64,000 nucleotides of DNA from Epiperipatus broadwayi (taxonomy: Eukaryota; Onychophora; Udeonychophora; Euonychophora; Peripatidae). This document shows, piece after piece, positions 36,001-48,617 of the stretch. The stretch is taken from assembly GCA_028023455.1 (NCBI GenBank), contig JAQFVV010000020.1:6431092-6495091 (forward strand). The letters run 5' to 3'. The notes beneath the pieces are model-generated. The model did no database searches and was not told the DNA's origin. It saw nothing but the letters and a program-made list of their open reading frames with translations. Each line of letters opens with the position of its first letter. The stretch's first letter is position 1. The translations under genes and the position numbers were made by a program.

Positions 36001-37725
36001 AGAATTATTTAATCCACTTCATAGTAGTTTTAAATTAAGTAAGCAATTGTTCTTAATAAATTTCTTAAATAGCATTTGACATTTCATAATCTAGTATATG
36101 CATAGTTTATTTCTAAGTATTGCAATTAATATATCATGATTCATTGGTAATTCCATAATTAATAATACTTTATTTTATAGTGCATCTTTGTCGAAGAGAA
36201 CAGAAACACAAACCGCATTCCTGTCCTTCCATCCGAGTTAAGTACATATTTAAAGAGTAGTATCCCTTGATTATTTGGGTAATTCACATTTTATTTCTTT
36301 CATTAAAAATACATATTATTTTTAGAAATACTAAATAAATAAATACTGTTATTTTTCCATAATGAACTTAAATATGGCATGATATATCAAAATACACATA
36401 TCCTTTAATTTTAATTTAACTTTTATAAAAGCAAGACATAAAAGATGGTGAAAAATCAAAATAAATTCTGTAAAACAGTTCTGCACACATTTCCAAGAGA
36501 TATTAGAAGACACACGTAGATTAGTTAGATAATAATAATGTTCATGCATTTTATCCTTATTCATAATGGTAATTAAATGAAGTAATGCAAGCTTAACATT
36601 ATCGATATACATTTTAAAATAATAATAAGTAAAAAGATGTTTAACTCAAACGTTTAAATTAAGGAGAGAAATGAAAAACTGATGTACCTTCTTAAATTTT
36701 AGTCTTGCATTCCAATTGAAGACATTTTTTCGTAATGAATTTCCTAATACTTTTCCAAAAGTTTACTCCAAAGTTTTTTTAAAATTAATTTGACTTCAAC
36801 AACTGGCTGCAATTACAATAAAAATGAGCCATATACTGGCTGCACTTACAACAATAATGAGCAATTTTTAATCTAAACTATCTGTTAAATAGATATCTCT
36901 CCCCCCCCCATCAAAAGGTCATTTCCCTTCAAAAAGGTTAACTTCCACCTTTTTGCACTTAAGCTCATTACATATGCAAGAAATCTTTTCTTTAAAAAAA
37001 AATCATTCTGATTTTTACCATTAAATGAAGACAAAAAATAATAATAATAATAAAAAAATAACTTTTACAAACTTGAAAGAAATGAATATTAATTAACTGT
37101 TAAATGAAAATGATTAATAATTTATTTAATTTGTAAAATAATCCACTGATCCAAATATCTATTAATCATTGGAAAAAAAAATATATTTGTTAAATTATTA
37201 AAGATAATTATTGTAATTTAAATGTCTTCATGTTAAATGTACTATTGCTTAGTGATATTAAAAGATGAAAATGAAATGAAACACGATACAGATATACATT
37301 TAGGCACATACACTGTACTATAAATATTAAATTATTGTGACTAAATACAAGTGATCTGTCTATAGGTTAATCATGTTTTACTAATCAATATCTGAACATG
37401 GGTGGATGTCAATGAATAAGGAATTAGGAAACTTTTCAAACCAATACTAAACACTAACATAAAATAACTTTGCATCCTCCTGACAAAAATATACCAATTT
37501 TTATAATAAATAACCCCTCTTTCTTGCATTAAATACTTCATTAACTATAATAATAATAATAAATGCTTATAAAGTGATTAATCAAATGCATAAGCAATCA
37601 ACATCTAAAGGTCTAAACAATTTCCAGTAAAGTTTTAAAATTTTAAGGCTATTTCATTTTTTTTAATACAACTATTTACTACAGATACAAAGAATCTCAA
37701 TTCCTTGTGCCCATTCAGAGGATCA

Positions 37726-37727
<2 letters not shown>
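33100..37727. other. Long A-rich stretch without recognised genes
   Basis: The plus strand is richer in A than T here, opposite to 28-32 kb. The only clear local structures are the duplication at 34727-34910 and a C-run at about 36901. No gene was recognised. Confidence 0.4.
34727..34910. repeat. Direct duplication, 116-bp period
   Basis: CATCTAATTCTGAAATA and TTTTCCTCATCACCAAGA occur twice at the same spacing, with scattered differences. Confidence 0.75.

Positions 37728-37770
<43 letters not shown>
37728..37770. repeat. (TA)n microsatellite
   Basis: An uninterrupted TA run of about 40 bp. Confidence 0.9.
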
Positions 37771-37772
<2 letters not shown>

Positions 37773-37789
37773 AATAGGATGGAGGATAT

Positions 37790-38700
37790 AGAATGATAGG
37801 AAATAAAAAGTAAACCTGGGGTGATGGCAAAATATTTCAAAATATAATAAATATTTAAGTAAGATATTATTTTAAAACTGTTTAAATAATGTTTAACATC
37901 CAAAATATATATAAACAATTTTATAAATTCAAAGAACACGAGAGAATGAGAACTCTCAGAGAGATCAGCCAGTTAATAATTATACATCAACCAGTATTAT
38001 AATAAGTTAAAGTACATATGAGTAATACTCCAAGTAATAACCATTCATCATCATGAATGATCCATCAAAAAAAATCAAGTCTATCTGGTGACTGGATTGG
38101 AAATGGGTCTTCTGTAGACCAGGCTAACTATTGAGCTTTTGCCAGCTTGAGCAATTATTTAAACATAATTTGGAGGCACAAACTAAGTGCTTATCCATCA
38201 GAATACATAATAATAAAAAATCAGAAAAACAATAATGCTGGGACATTAAACATGCTAATCATCATCAATGCAACTTAACATCTAATAAGACTAAACTAAA
38301 ATTAAATGTAGTTCATGGGCTTTAAAGAGTATTCTTTTTTACACTAATCAGGATGATGATTGACCATCTCTGAATGCCCAAAAGTACTTATATACATCCC
38401 CATTCATATATTTAGCCCTTGCTCAAATCTAGGTCAGAGAACACAAGCTCTATTACTGTATTTGACCAAGAGGTGATGGAAATAGATAGTCTAAAAATAT
38501 TTAGAACTATTGGAATAATTTTCATAATTGAACACAAATTTATTAATAGTAACAAAATGATATTAAGGTCTAGAATAAGGCTATACATATAAATTAAACC
38601 TTCTGATTTTGAGTAATATACAATAATAATAAAATTATTACATTGTGGTTTAATAACAATTGAATATAGTCTGTTAATACTATTTAGCTACTGCAAGTGA
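37790..38700. repeat. Right arm of the diverged long inverted repeat
   Basis: Reverse complement of 31490-32340. GTGACTGGATTGGAAA (38090), CATGCTAATCATCATCA (38251) and GAACACAAGCTCTATTA (38439) are the anchors. The arms are about 5.5 kb apart. Confidence 0.7.
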
Positions 38701-39207
38701 GGGCTCAATTTAAATTAACAAAAATGCTTTTATCTACATGATCCACACTATTATAATTTTAAATTAAATATGAAAGTATTAAATGTGTTAAAGTTAAGTA
38801 AAAGAAACTCATCTATTTGTAATTCTATTATAATTTCAAATATTTCTCAGATGTTCCTAATATGATTTTATGTTAATTTGATTTGTCAGAAAATTTTTTA
38901 TCAACTCAAATTTTGTATCAATTCCAGCTTGTAAATTTATATAATTTTCAACTTAATTTCAGACATTTTTCCTTCTCACAAACATTAAATAATTATTTTT
39001 TCTAAAGCTGAGAAAAGAAACTTAACTATTTGTAAGCCACAACAATAAGCACAACAAAAGTTTATTTTATTTTAAAAACACATACTATTTATGTTTTTTA
39101 AATATAAATCAAGTATTAAGTAAAGATTAAGAAGAAAACAATTAGTGCATTTTAATTAATTAATCATATTAATTTAGCTATTAGGAAGAAACCACAGTAT
39201 CAGTGAA

Positions 39208-39464
39208 ACTAATTAAGATTTTAGTTGTATTTTTATATTGGTCAATTTCCATCATCTAATACGCTTATTGAATGTCTTTAGAAAAATTTAACTTTATTTA
39301 AATATTCCAAAGACATTCAACTGTTAGTAATAGCACATTTAAATAAACTTAACTTTTTCTAAAGACATTCAATAAGCATATTAGATGATCGAAATAGTCC
39401 AATATAAAAATACAACTAGAATACCATCACCACAAACCTTCAGGAAAATACTAATTAAGATTTT
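39208..39464. mobile_element. Family C element with 15-bp target duplication
   Basis: ACTAATTAAGATTTT flanks the body exactly at 39208-39222 and 39450-39464. The body 39223-39449 has inverted arms (TTTTTATATTGGTCAATTTC inward; TTGAATGTCTTTAGAAAAA) and one extra asymmetric end, ACCATCACCACAAACCTTC. It has the same architecture as family A, without a ribozyme that I can see. The copy at 51.8 kb is a relative. Confidence 0.85.
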
Positions 39465-40345
39465 GTTTGCAATTTTTGTCAAATCAAAGAACTTGATTTC
39501 TAAAAGACACATAAAGAATGAATTCTAGTAATTTAATTATTACTAATAAATAACTTTTTATAAGGTACTTTACTCTTACAAAATTTAATTAAATAAGAAT
39601 TCTTCTAATAAAAAAAACACATTAAAAAAAATAAATGATTACTGTACATTTCTTTTAAAATCAAACATTTATTTAAATTTAAATATTAATATTAAAGTAT
39701 CAACTCATTATTTTCAAAATACTGCTCAGAGACCCCTTATAATTTTATATTCTTTTAAATGTCAACAAAATGGTTAGTTTCATCAATATATATTCTTCTA
39801 CACTTACGTAGTATTTAATAGAAGCAGTTCTTCAGAATTTCAGTTTAAATTTTGTAGAAGTTAGGACTTTTCCAATGCAGTATAGCTTTATAAAGATGTT
39901 CTGACACTATATTGATTGAAGATTATTTATCATTCTTTTTTTTTGTATTTCTTTTTGTTATCTATTCAAGTTTTTGTTAATGATAGCCGAGAATAATTAT
40001 TTTTCATGAATATTTTCTGAACAAATTTCTTTTCTTTTATTCCATGGTGATAATATAATTCTACAATTTGTATTCTGTTATGATTAGATGTATATGTCAA
40101 ATATTTTCTTGTGTGGGTTTGTTTTGATTACTGTATAATATTATTCTCAAAAATCTTTGTTAACATTATAATTTAAAAGCATCAGTACAATACTTTCTTA
40201 TTCAACTTAAAAATGTAAATTTTTATTACAGTTTTAAAATTGATTAAATGATATTAAGAGAGTGCATTCTAATACCAGCAATGATGAAGTATTATGGTTT
40301 GTTCATATTACTTTATTGCTTAGTTATTTTATCTGCATTCAGGCA
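39465..40345. other. AT-rich DNA, nothing recognised
   Basis: No supported feature. Confidence 0.45.
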
Positions 40346-40423
40346 AAGAACTTAATATATATATATATATCATTGTTAGTGTTCAAGAACTTAATATATA
40401 TATATATATCATTGTTAGTGTTC
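40346..40423. repeat. Exact 39-bp tandem duplication
   Basis: A unit beginning AAGAACTTAATATATA and ending TTGTTAGTGTTC occurs twice with no visible difference, including its TA run. This points to a recent event. Confidence 0.9.
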
Positions 40424-40540
40424 AATTTTCACATTCATTAAAAATTATAGAAAACAGCATACTTTAAACAATTAATTATCTTCATTTTTAAATATTAGTT
40501 ATAATATTTGAAAACCAGGTACTCTTCACAAACCTGGGAG

Positions 40541-41128
40541 CTTATTTGTAAGTATAGGGGATTTGAACTCAGATTTTCAAACAACCTTCAACTATCCACA
40601 CTATCTCATACAAGTGATACACATGACCACACACATGTAGAAAAAATAAATAATCACCAATATACGTATTTCATGCTAAACCAGCACATATCAGTTGGTC
40701 CAGATTATCATCTCCCACACACATATATAATCAGTGCTTAGTTTATATTAAGATAGCCACTCTTCATACTTTAATAAACAGGCTTCAATCTATTCCAACC
40801 TCCAACTCTTCAGCCATCCATATTATTGAAAATCATCATCAAAGATATGGATGGCTGAAAAGTTGGAGGGTGAAGTAGATTGAAGCCTATCCATTAAAGA
40901 TTGGCTATCTTAATATAAACTGAGGACTGGTTATATATATATATGTGTGTGGGAGATGATAATCTGGACCAACTGATGAGCGCTGGTTTAGCATGAAATA
41001 CTTATATTGGTGATTATTTATCTTTTCTACATGTGTGGTCATGAGTATAAGTTGTATGAGATAGTGTGGATAGTTAAAGGATGCTTGAAAATCTGAGTTC
41101 AAATCCCCTATATTAGTTGTAAGTTATT
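40541..41128. mobile_element. Family B head-to-head foldback dimer
   Basis: The left copy (antisense, about 40541-40843) and right copy (sense, about 40844-41128) are inverted over almost their full length and meet near 40845. Each end carries GGGGATTTGAACTCAG or its complement. The left ribozyme block (40655-40704) has a changed core (CTGATAT); the right one is better (40969-41010). Confidence 0.8.
40969..41010 (+). ncRNA. Hammerhead ribozyme, family B, core intact
   Basis: CCAA (40969-40972), CTGATGA (40973-40979), stem II GCGCT-loop-AGCAT, GAA (40995-40997), stem III ATACTTAT, A (41006), TTGG (41007-41010). One change breaks the perfect stem III palindrome and one breaks a stem II pair. 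Confidence 0.6.
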
Positions 41129-41562
41129 TTTAAAAAAGGAAAAAAAAATTGTTTAACTAAATGATAAGATTTATTTTGTGAGTAAATAAAATTATATTTC
41201 AAATAAAGATTAATGATTACAAGTTATTAACTTATCATTTATTCAAAATACTTGATTGCAATACGTTTTTGAATTTGTCAATTTTTGAGACTTTAAAAAT
41301 AGAACTTTTATGTTCTCATTGTAAACCCAAACATTGCTAAGAAACTTATCTGCAATTAGACTTGTTAATTTATTAGTATTTACTGAATGTTTTTATTTTC
41401 TAATTTTGTTTGTAAATGTGACTATGAGCTAATTTATTTATTGGTTTTGATAATTTGGATAATTGGATAGTACATATATGGAAAAAAAATGAAATATTGA
41501 TGCAGAAGGCATTCTAATCTTTGAATCAAAATGCCATCAATCTCATGAAGACATTCTTTGAT

Positions 41563-41700
41563 GTTAAAGGACAATGGTTTTTGAAGTGAATGATGGGAAG
41601 ACTATTTTGTTTTGTATGTATATGTTGTATGTTTAATTTAATGTTAAAGACATTGATTTTTGAAGTGAATGATGGGAAGACTATTTTGTTTTGTATGTTT
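41563..41700. repeat. Direct duplication, about 80-bp period
   Basis: TTTTTGAAGTGAATGATGGG and AAGACTATTTTGTTTTGTATG occur twice, at about 41578 and 41657. Confidence 0.8.
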
Positions 41701-43146
41701 AGTTGATATTCTATTTGTTAATAGATGAAACTATGGTATGGAAGAATTTTAGTAAAATTTTGTTTTTGGCTAGTATTGTAATGTTGTATGATTTTCTATT
41801 TTATATATAATAAGTATATTGGAAGAAAATGTAATAATTATTCGGGGTTTTTGAACATTACAATGTTTGTACAACCACGAAATATGTATTAAAGAAGTAA
41901 AAACAAAACTAAAAGATATATTTTTTTTATGAAGATCACTTGTTGCCCAGAACGCATCAATATGATAAAGTATTCATCTACAAAAATATTCGCTCATTTT
42001 CATTATAATTTTTTTGTGCAATATTTAAACGGACATATAGATTCGCACACATACATATAAAGAATCTATGAAGTATGTCGCACAAAAAAAAATAACATTA
42101 AAATAAAATATCGCCATAATTTGCATTATTATTCTTTCTTTTGCTTTTTCAAATCATTTTTTCTTAAAGAATAATTTTCTATAATTGCATTCAAGCATTT
42201 TTTTTTTTTTGAAAATTGAATTTTATTTTTTACTGTATTTATTATATTTTGTTTTCATTGTGGAAAAAAAATCAATTCAAGATTTCATCTTTCAGCAAAT
42301 AAGAGATAAGGAAACTATAGATCACGTGATACAAACATTAAAATATATATATATTAAAAAGTGATGCAAAAAGTCGAAAAACTAAAGAACTTTTTTTCCA
42401 CCTTAATCAATGTTCCATTCATTATTGAAGATCAAAATTTTCCACATTTTTCTTCTTTTTAAAGCTGTCAGAATATGGCAAACACATTATATATATATTA
42501 AGCAAGGTAGTAAAGAAAAAGAATTTAACTATTCCTTAGTTCTTCCACGATTCAAAAATAAAGAAGGTATTATCTATATAAAAAAAATAAACATTAATAT
42601 TAGATTGACTAAGAATTCTGAAATGATTCCGTATTTTAATTCATAGATGCAATCAGTCATTTGAAAAGCCTACCGAAAGGCATACCCAACAATCCGTTAC
42701 AGAGAACAGAAGCGAAATAAGAATTATCAGACGTCTCAATTACTTAATTAATGGTGAGAAAATGATTTTTAATATTTGTCTTGTGTGGTTTAGCGCAGTG
42801 GTCGAGAATCATATTCTAGAGTATATAGTATTTGGATTCAGGTGCTCAAAATTCATTCAATTATTTTTTTTTATATATCTAGCTGAGATTAACTAGATAT
42901 TCATTCACTGATCAATTCTAGATGGCTACTTGAAAAACCTAATCCTAGGGGAACCTCAAATACTTTATATGGGTGGATTCAAACCTCATAGCAAGGCAGA
43001 TGGATGTGCTATTATTATGCCATTAAGTCTTATTGTAAATATATAATTATTTCTCGTAACAAATTTAATGAATCAAAAATAAGTAAATATATTACTTTTA
43101 TCTTAAAAATTAATAATAAACAAACAATACTAATATATTTTAGACA
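41701..43146. other. AT-rich DNA, nothing recognised
   Basis: The open frame 42410-42646 (plus) is low-complexity and lysine/isoleucine-rich. I see no domain. Confidence 0.45.
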
Positions 43147-43309
43147 TTAAAAAAAAAAACGAGGCAAAACTCTCCATACAGTAGCACCACTCAGTGCGAG
43201 CCAAAGTAATCAATGGATGCAGGGAGGTTTATGCATAAAATCTCTATCTAGTGCCTACTCATCCAATATCCTTAGATCATTTGATGTTTAGTGGTTTAAA
43301 AAAAAAAAC
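43147..43309 (-). mobile_element. Family A deletion derivative with 14-bp direct repeats
   Basis: TTAAAAAAAAAAAC occurs at 43147-43160 and 43296-43309. The body keeps the GAGTTTTGCCTC end, the TGGATGC-GGTTTATGCATAAAAT block and the asymmetric end ATCATTTGATGTTTAGTGGT. The ribozyme and centre are missing. The duplication is low in complexity, so it is weaker evidence alone. Confidence 0.7.
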
Positions 43310-43918
43310 ATTTGAACTAGTTAGTTCTAAAGATATAGAATGTAATATTATGATTTTTGATTTAAATGTTTGTTTTAGATACTTATTTTTTGTGCTCTTA
43401 TAATTTAAATTTGAACTGTTTCAACCCCCCCCCCCCCGCTTTATATATATATAATTAAGTTTAGGTTTTATAATTGTTTCAAGAACTTAAACTTTTTTCT
43501 CCAAAAACCGTGCATTGACTTGCATGTTTTACTTCATTAATATATATCACATTACTCATCTAGATATTTGAAGTTTTATTTTTATCTCTAAGATCATCTC
43601 ATACATCTTTGGTGAAACATTATCATTGTGAAGTGTTTATATTGGTCCTATTTGCAATAATATGTAATAGATATTTGGTTTTGGAGATTTTAATAATCCT
43701 ATTGTGTTAACTTTAGTAGATGTAAATTAATTTATTATAGTATCTAATCTAACTTCATGCAATTAATAAACTTTTACATTTATGAACATTAATGTAAAGG
43801 TGTTGACCTTCGGGCTCTTACAACTTTGGGATGCAAGAAGTTCTTTTTGATTAAATTGCAATAATTTTGTATAGATAAATAATGAGCAAGGATATTGAAA
43901 ACATGTTAGAGATTCTAT

Positions 43919-44030
43919 AAAAGCCTAATGAAGAGTATTGATTCAGCATGAAATGCACTTTGGGCATTATTTGCCTTTTCTGGGTATCTTTATTCATGTG
44001 ATTAAAGTATACGTGGTAAAAATTTTTAGA
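43919..44030 (+). mobile_element. Family B fragment, decayed
   Basis: Around the former ribozyme: CTAATGA core, TTCAGCAT-GAA kept, stem III ATGCAC. Confidence 0.5.
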
Positions 44031-44304
44031 GAGAAATTACTAGCATCACATTAAGAGTGAGTAGTGATAATATAACAAAGTACAAAGTAAAGAAGTACAA
44101 ATAATAGTGAGAACTAATTAAATATAAAAAAATCAGGTTTATTAAAGACATTCTAATTTAAAACTGCTAATTCTTATTATATGTATATATAAGTATATAC
44201 TATTTTAATATATTATTTCAAGTAAAGCTAAATAGAAACTTGATTCAAATAAGATCTATATTTTTAATATAATAAAATATATAATTTATTATAAGATGTA
44301 TGTA

Positions 44305-45262
44305 CTTGTAGCAAAATTCTCCATATAGTGCCACCTAGTGCAAACTATAGTAATCAGTAGATGCTAGAAGATTGCATATTTTAATCCATCTCTAGAGTCT
44401 TCTCATTAAATATCCCCAGATCAGTTTCCTTTACAGTTTTCATTAGTAAAAAGTCTTGAATCTAAGAGCAGTGCAACTTGATCTTTGGATTTAATACACT
44501 CTTTCAGTACCCTCCTTTTATGTTTTTGGTTACTTATAAAACTATCAACCCAAAATGAAAACACAATAATGTTTTCAATCCAAGCTGAATGAGGAACACA
44601 CTAATTAGGCATTAAAATGACCACATTGCTAGCATCTTCTTGTTTACTATAGCTTGCAATAAGTGGGACTATTGTATAAAGAAATTTGTTGTTGTTTTAA
44701 CAGCTTGTGTAAACATAAGAAAGATGACCATGTGATTTTTAATGGTTTAATACCAATCCTGGCAAAAGGATAATGGTGCTTATGGTTATTAAAAAACCAA
44801 AGATTCTAATATATACATATTGTAACATAATTAAAGAGTTCAAAAGATATTATATACCTGAGCAAAAGAGTCCAAATATCAAGAATTATGGGGGGGTTTT
44901 AAGAGATTGAGGAAAATATATATGACTATATAGCACATTAGCTTGGATTTAAAATATAATGCATTCATTTTGGACTGACAGGTTTATAGTTAACCAAAAA
45001 GAATAAATGGATGAGTGCTGAAGAGATGCATTACATACACATATATCTAGATGCAGATCCAAGGCTTCTTAGTGATGACAACCAAAATCTATAAACTAGT
45101 CTGGAGATAGTAAATGAGAAGGTACTGCAAAGGAATTAAAATGCACAATCTTCTAGCATCTATTGATTATTATAGCTTGCTTTAAATGGGCATATTTTAT
45201 GGAGGAATTTGCTAATCTTTAACACTTTGTGTAAGTATAAAAAACATTGTCATATGTGATAT
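44305..45262. mobile_element. Two old family A copies in opposite orientation
   Basis: The first (44305-44760) is antisense on plus, with a decayed ribozyme at about 44415-44456. The second (about 44761-45262) is sense on plus, with GTGATGA in place of CTGATGA near 45070 but an intact ACTAGTCTGGAG segment near 45096. Together they form a diverged foldback. Confidence 0.6.
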
Positions 45263-45984
45263 GTATTTGTGTAATGGTTTTCACAGATAAAAGGGAAATT
45301 TAAAGAAGACTTTAAAAAACACATGTAAGTCGATGCAAAAATATAATCTTACAAAATTGATTAGGTTGACAAAATAAAAATAATTATAATCTTTACAAAA
45401 CAGACTAGGCTGATGCAAATCTTTAAAAGACTTTAATCCACCCATACAGAAATTCTATATATAATGATGAAATAGCACTAAAAATTGTAGAATACATTGT
45501 GTTAAATGCTGGCAATATATTTTTTAAAAATTCAATTAAAATTAAAAATCATATAAACTTTTTATATAGGGATTTAAATTGCCAATTGAACAGCTTCATT
45601 AGTTATTATTAAATCTTATTATTCCAGTCTAATAATTACAACAAAACCTTGTATAGATCTATGATATTTAATATTAGACCCAAACCTAAACATGTTTTAA
45701 GCAGTTGCGATCAAAATGCTATTTAAATAAACAAATTGAAATATATAAAAAATAATAAGCCATTTTTGATTTAAAACAACATTCTATTAAGTATTCATAC
45801 AAATATCTGCAATATCTAAACAATCAAGAAATAATATACAAACCTGAAGAACCGTTAAACAAGTTAATTAAGGCGATGTTAAATTCTGTCAATAAATATT
45901 TTAAAGCCAAAAATACAGTACAACTATTATTTCTGCTTTACATGGATGAATTTCTATATTCATTGGTTATATAATAAATGTATA
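45263..45984. other. AT-rich DNA with a weak local repeat
   Basis: A phrase with TAATCTTTACAAAA-like sequence and GATGCAAA recurs at about 45330 and 45390. Nothing else was seen. Confidence 0.4.
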
Positions 45985-45989
45985 ATTAA

Positions 45990-46255
45990 TATACTTGGAG
46001 TTTAGGTGTAATATAGCGATTTGAACACAGACTTTCAAGCACCCTTCAGTTATCCACTCTATCTTATACAATTGATACACATGACCACACCCATGTGACC
46101 AACTGATGAGTGCTGGTTCAGTATGAAATATGTATATTGGATATCATTTATCTTTTTCACATGTGTGTGGTCATGTGTATCTATATAAGAAAGAATGGAT
46201 AGCTGATGAGTGCTTGAAAGCCAAATCCTCTGTACATTCATTGGCTAAAAAAAAT
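45990..46255. mobile_element. Family B short foldback
   Basis: The antisense piece 45990-46098 (box-B-like GATTTGAACACAG, CCACACCCATGTG) meets the sense piece 46099-46255 directly at the ribozyme. The outer parts are inverted copies. Confidence 0.75.
46099..46140 (+). ncRNA. Hammerhead ribozyme, family B, best-preserved copy
   Basis: CCAA (46099-46102), core CTGATGA (46103-46109), stem II GTGCT-GGTTC-AGTAT (five pairs including wobbles), GAA (46125-46127), stem III ATATGTAT (46128-46135, self-pairing), cleavage base A (46136), TTGG (46137-46140) pairing with CCAA. Every conserved base of a type I hammerhead is present. Stem III is too short to fold alone, so cleavage as a dimer is likely. 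Confidence 0.7.
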
Positions 46256-46892
46256 TTCAATTAGAGTACATCTTAAAATGACTTTATGCACTACATTAAA
46301 TATTAAAAATCATAGATCTTCATAAAGAGTTGATTCTTAAGGTAGAGAATGACATATAATGAATAAGCTGTACAGGTAAAAAAAAAAGGGATGTTTTATT
46401 ATTTTCCAGTCTGATAGGAATTTTTAATAATACTTATTGAAATATTTGTTGAATGGTCATTTTTCATCATAATATATGTGTATTTGTACATATTTGTGAT
46501 GTAATTAATTAACCATACTTTCAAAGCAAATTAATTACATATATAAATATAAACTTTTCCCAGCAGTTAATATAATGTGTCGAGGTGTTAATATATATAT
46601 ATATAATACATTTAACAGTAACAAACTATTATAAACAATCCTTAAATCTGTAGAAGTACTTTCGGTTAATTTCTAAAACCTGCCTCAACTGACATTAAAT
46701 TAAAAAAAAAAAAAGCAGAAGCCAACGTCATCAATTCAAATCCCACTCTCATGTTTTAACATTAGAGCTTGTCTATTTATTAAATGCATTTTATTTCTAT
46801 TTATAAAAATTGCCTCCTTAATTTTTCTTACACTAGGGTTTCTCTCTTCATGAAGAATTTTCACATTTTCAAAATCAAATTTATATTTACAT

Positions 46893-47680
46893 TTCATTGA
46901 AAATCTGATGATGTAATGCTCAAAGCATACATTGGTGCCAATCTTCTCATCTTACCCATGTTGGTGCCAACCTTTTCATCTTACCCATGTTGACCATAAG
47001 TCACTCTGACCCCTCATGTACAGGATATAATCCATTTACATACATATACGAGAGATGGGCAGATCTTACAGCACTATATGTATATTGGTGATTATTTATC
47101 TTTTCAACATGTGTGTGATCAAGTGTGTCAGCAGTATGAGATAGCATGGATAGTTGAGAATCATGTGAAAGTCTGAGTTCAAACCCCTATATATTACATA
47201 TTGGAGTGCAGGTACTGTAGAAAAAAATTCATATATTAAAATATAGTGCTGTAAGGTCTGCCCATCCCTCTTATATATATGTAAATGGATTATGTCCTGT
47301 ACTTGAGGGGTGTGACTTATGGCCAACATGGATAAGATGAGAAAGTTGGCACCAATGTGGGCTTTGAGCATTCCATCATCAGATTTTCAATGGAATGGAA
47401 AGCTAAAGAGTTGTGGGGTTGAGTGGATTGAAGCCTGTTTATTAAAGTATCAAGATGGCTATTTTTTAATATAAGCTGAGCATTGATTGTATATATGTGT
47501 GAAGATGATAATCTGGACCAATTGACGAGTGCTGGTTTAATATGAAATACATATATTGGTGATTAATTATCTTTTTGACATGTGCGTGATCAAGTGTGTC
47601 AGCAATATGAGATAGTGTAGATAGTTGAGGGTCATGTGAAAGTCTGAATTCAAACCCCCTATATATTAGATATTACTAAG
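46893..47680. mobile_element. Family B foldback dimer
   Basis: The left arm 46893-47078 and right arm about 47240-47397 are inverted over the GAAAATCTGATGATG to GGGCAGA segment. The left arm has a small internal duplication (TTGGTGCCAA twice). A further sense copy follows, with a ribozyme block at 47517-47560 in which the core reads TTGACGA. Confidence 0.75.
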
Positions 47681-48617
47681 TAAATAGTCCATTTACGTTT
47701 GAGTGCTAAAAACTGTAATGGTATAATGAGTAAATGACTGATGATCTGATCAAATAACATAACTTTGGACAGCATATTATTTATTAATGAATAAATGGTT
47801 TAACATTTTCAAATACCAATCTTTTATCATGATATAAAGATATATAGAATGAAATAAATAATTTTCTTAAAACCCAGTTGAAATGTCAAATTGTACTAGT
47901 GTGAAGTATTTATAAATGAATGATTAAATAAGTATAAATTATGAAAATACAAATAACATTGAACACCAATTTTCATCAATTTAAACAAAGATAAATATAT
48001 GCACTTAACCAATTATTGTTTAATAAAACATTAACTTAACTTTTAATAATTATTTATTCATTGTATTCAATAAAATATAAATAAGAAAACTACTAAAATA
48101 ATACCCTAAATTATTAAAACATGTTAATGTTTATTTAATATTTTGTCTAGTTGAATATTTAATATGAAAATAAAATATGTAGAGACTCTAAGTTTATTAA
48201 AGTATAATGTGATCAATAAATTATAAATAATTGCAAAATCCAATTTTAATTAATAAAAAAAAAAAATTATTAATATAATAAACATAAATAAATAATAAAA
48301 TATATAAATTAAAAAATGAAGAAAATAATTTGGATTAGAATATTTGATTTTGATTATGGATAAATTATCAGTGGTATAATGGTATATGTTGTATAAATTT
48401 CTTATTTATGTATCTCTCAGATGTTGTGAAAAATGATGTAAAATAAACCAGAAAGAAAATATATTTTTATAAGCAATTATAACTAAATCCTTAAAATATA
48501 TATAAAGAAAAGAATTAAATAAGCATGTTTTAGTTTATTTCCTAATTATTTTACAATCATAAATGTAAGATTACCTATTAAAGAACTTCATTACCCTATC
48601 ATCAAGATATATGAATA
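47681..48617. other. AT-rich DNA, nothing recognised
   Basis: No supported feature. Confidence 0.45.

Noticed and set aside
36901-36909. C-run as a possible regulatory or quadruplex site
   Set aside because: A single homopolymer, not repeated tracts. The same applies to the C-run near 43425.
39223-39449. Hammerhead in family C
   Set aside because: TAGATGATGG and GTGATGATGG motifs occur, but there is no GAA followed by a palindrome and cleavage base in the right place.
46725-46760. tRNA box B remnant (TCAATTCAAATCCC)
   Set aside because: No box A at a suitable distance and no fold.
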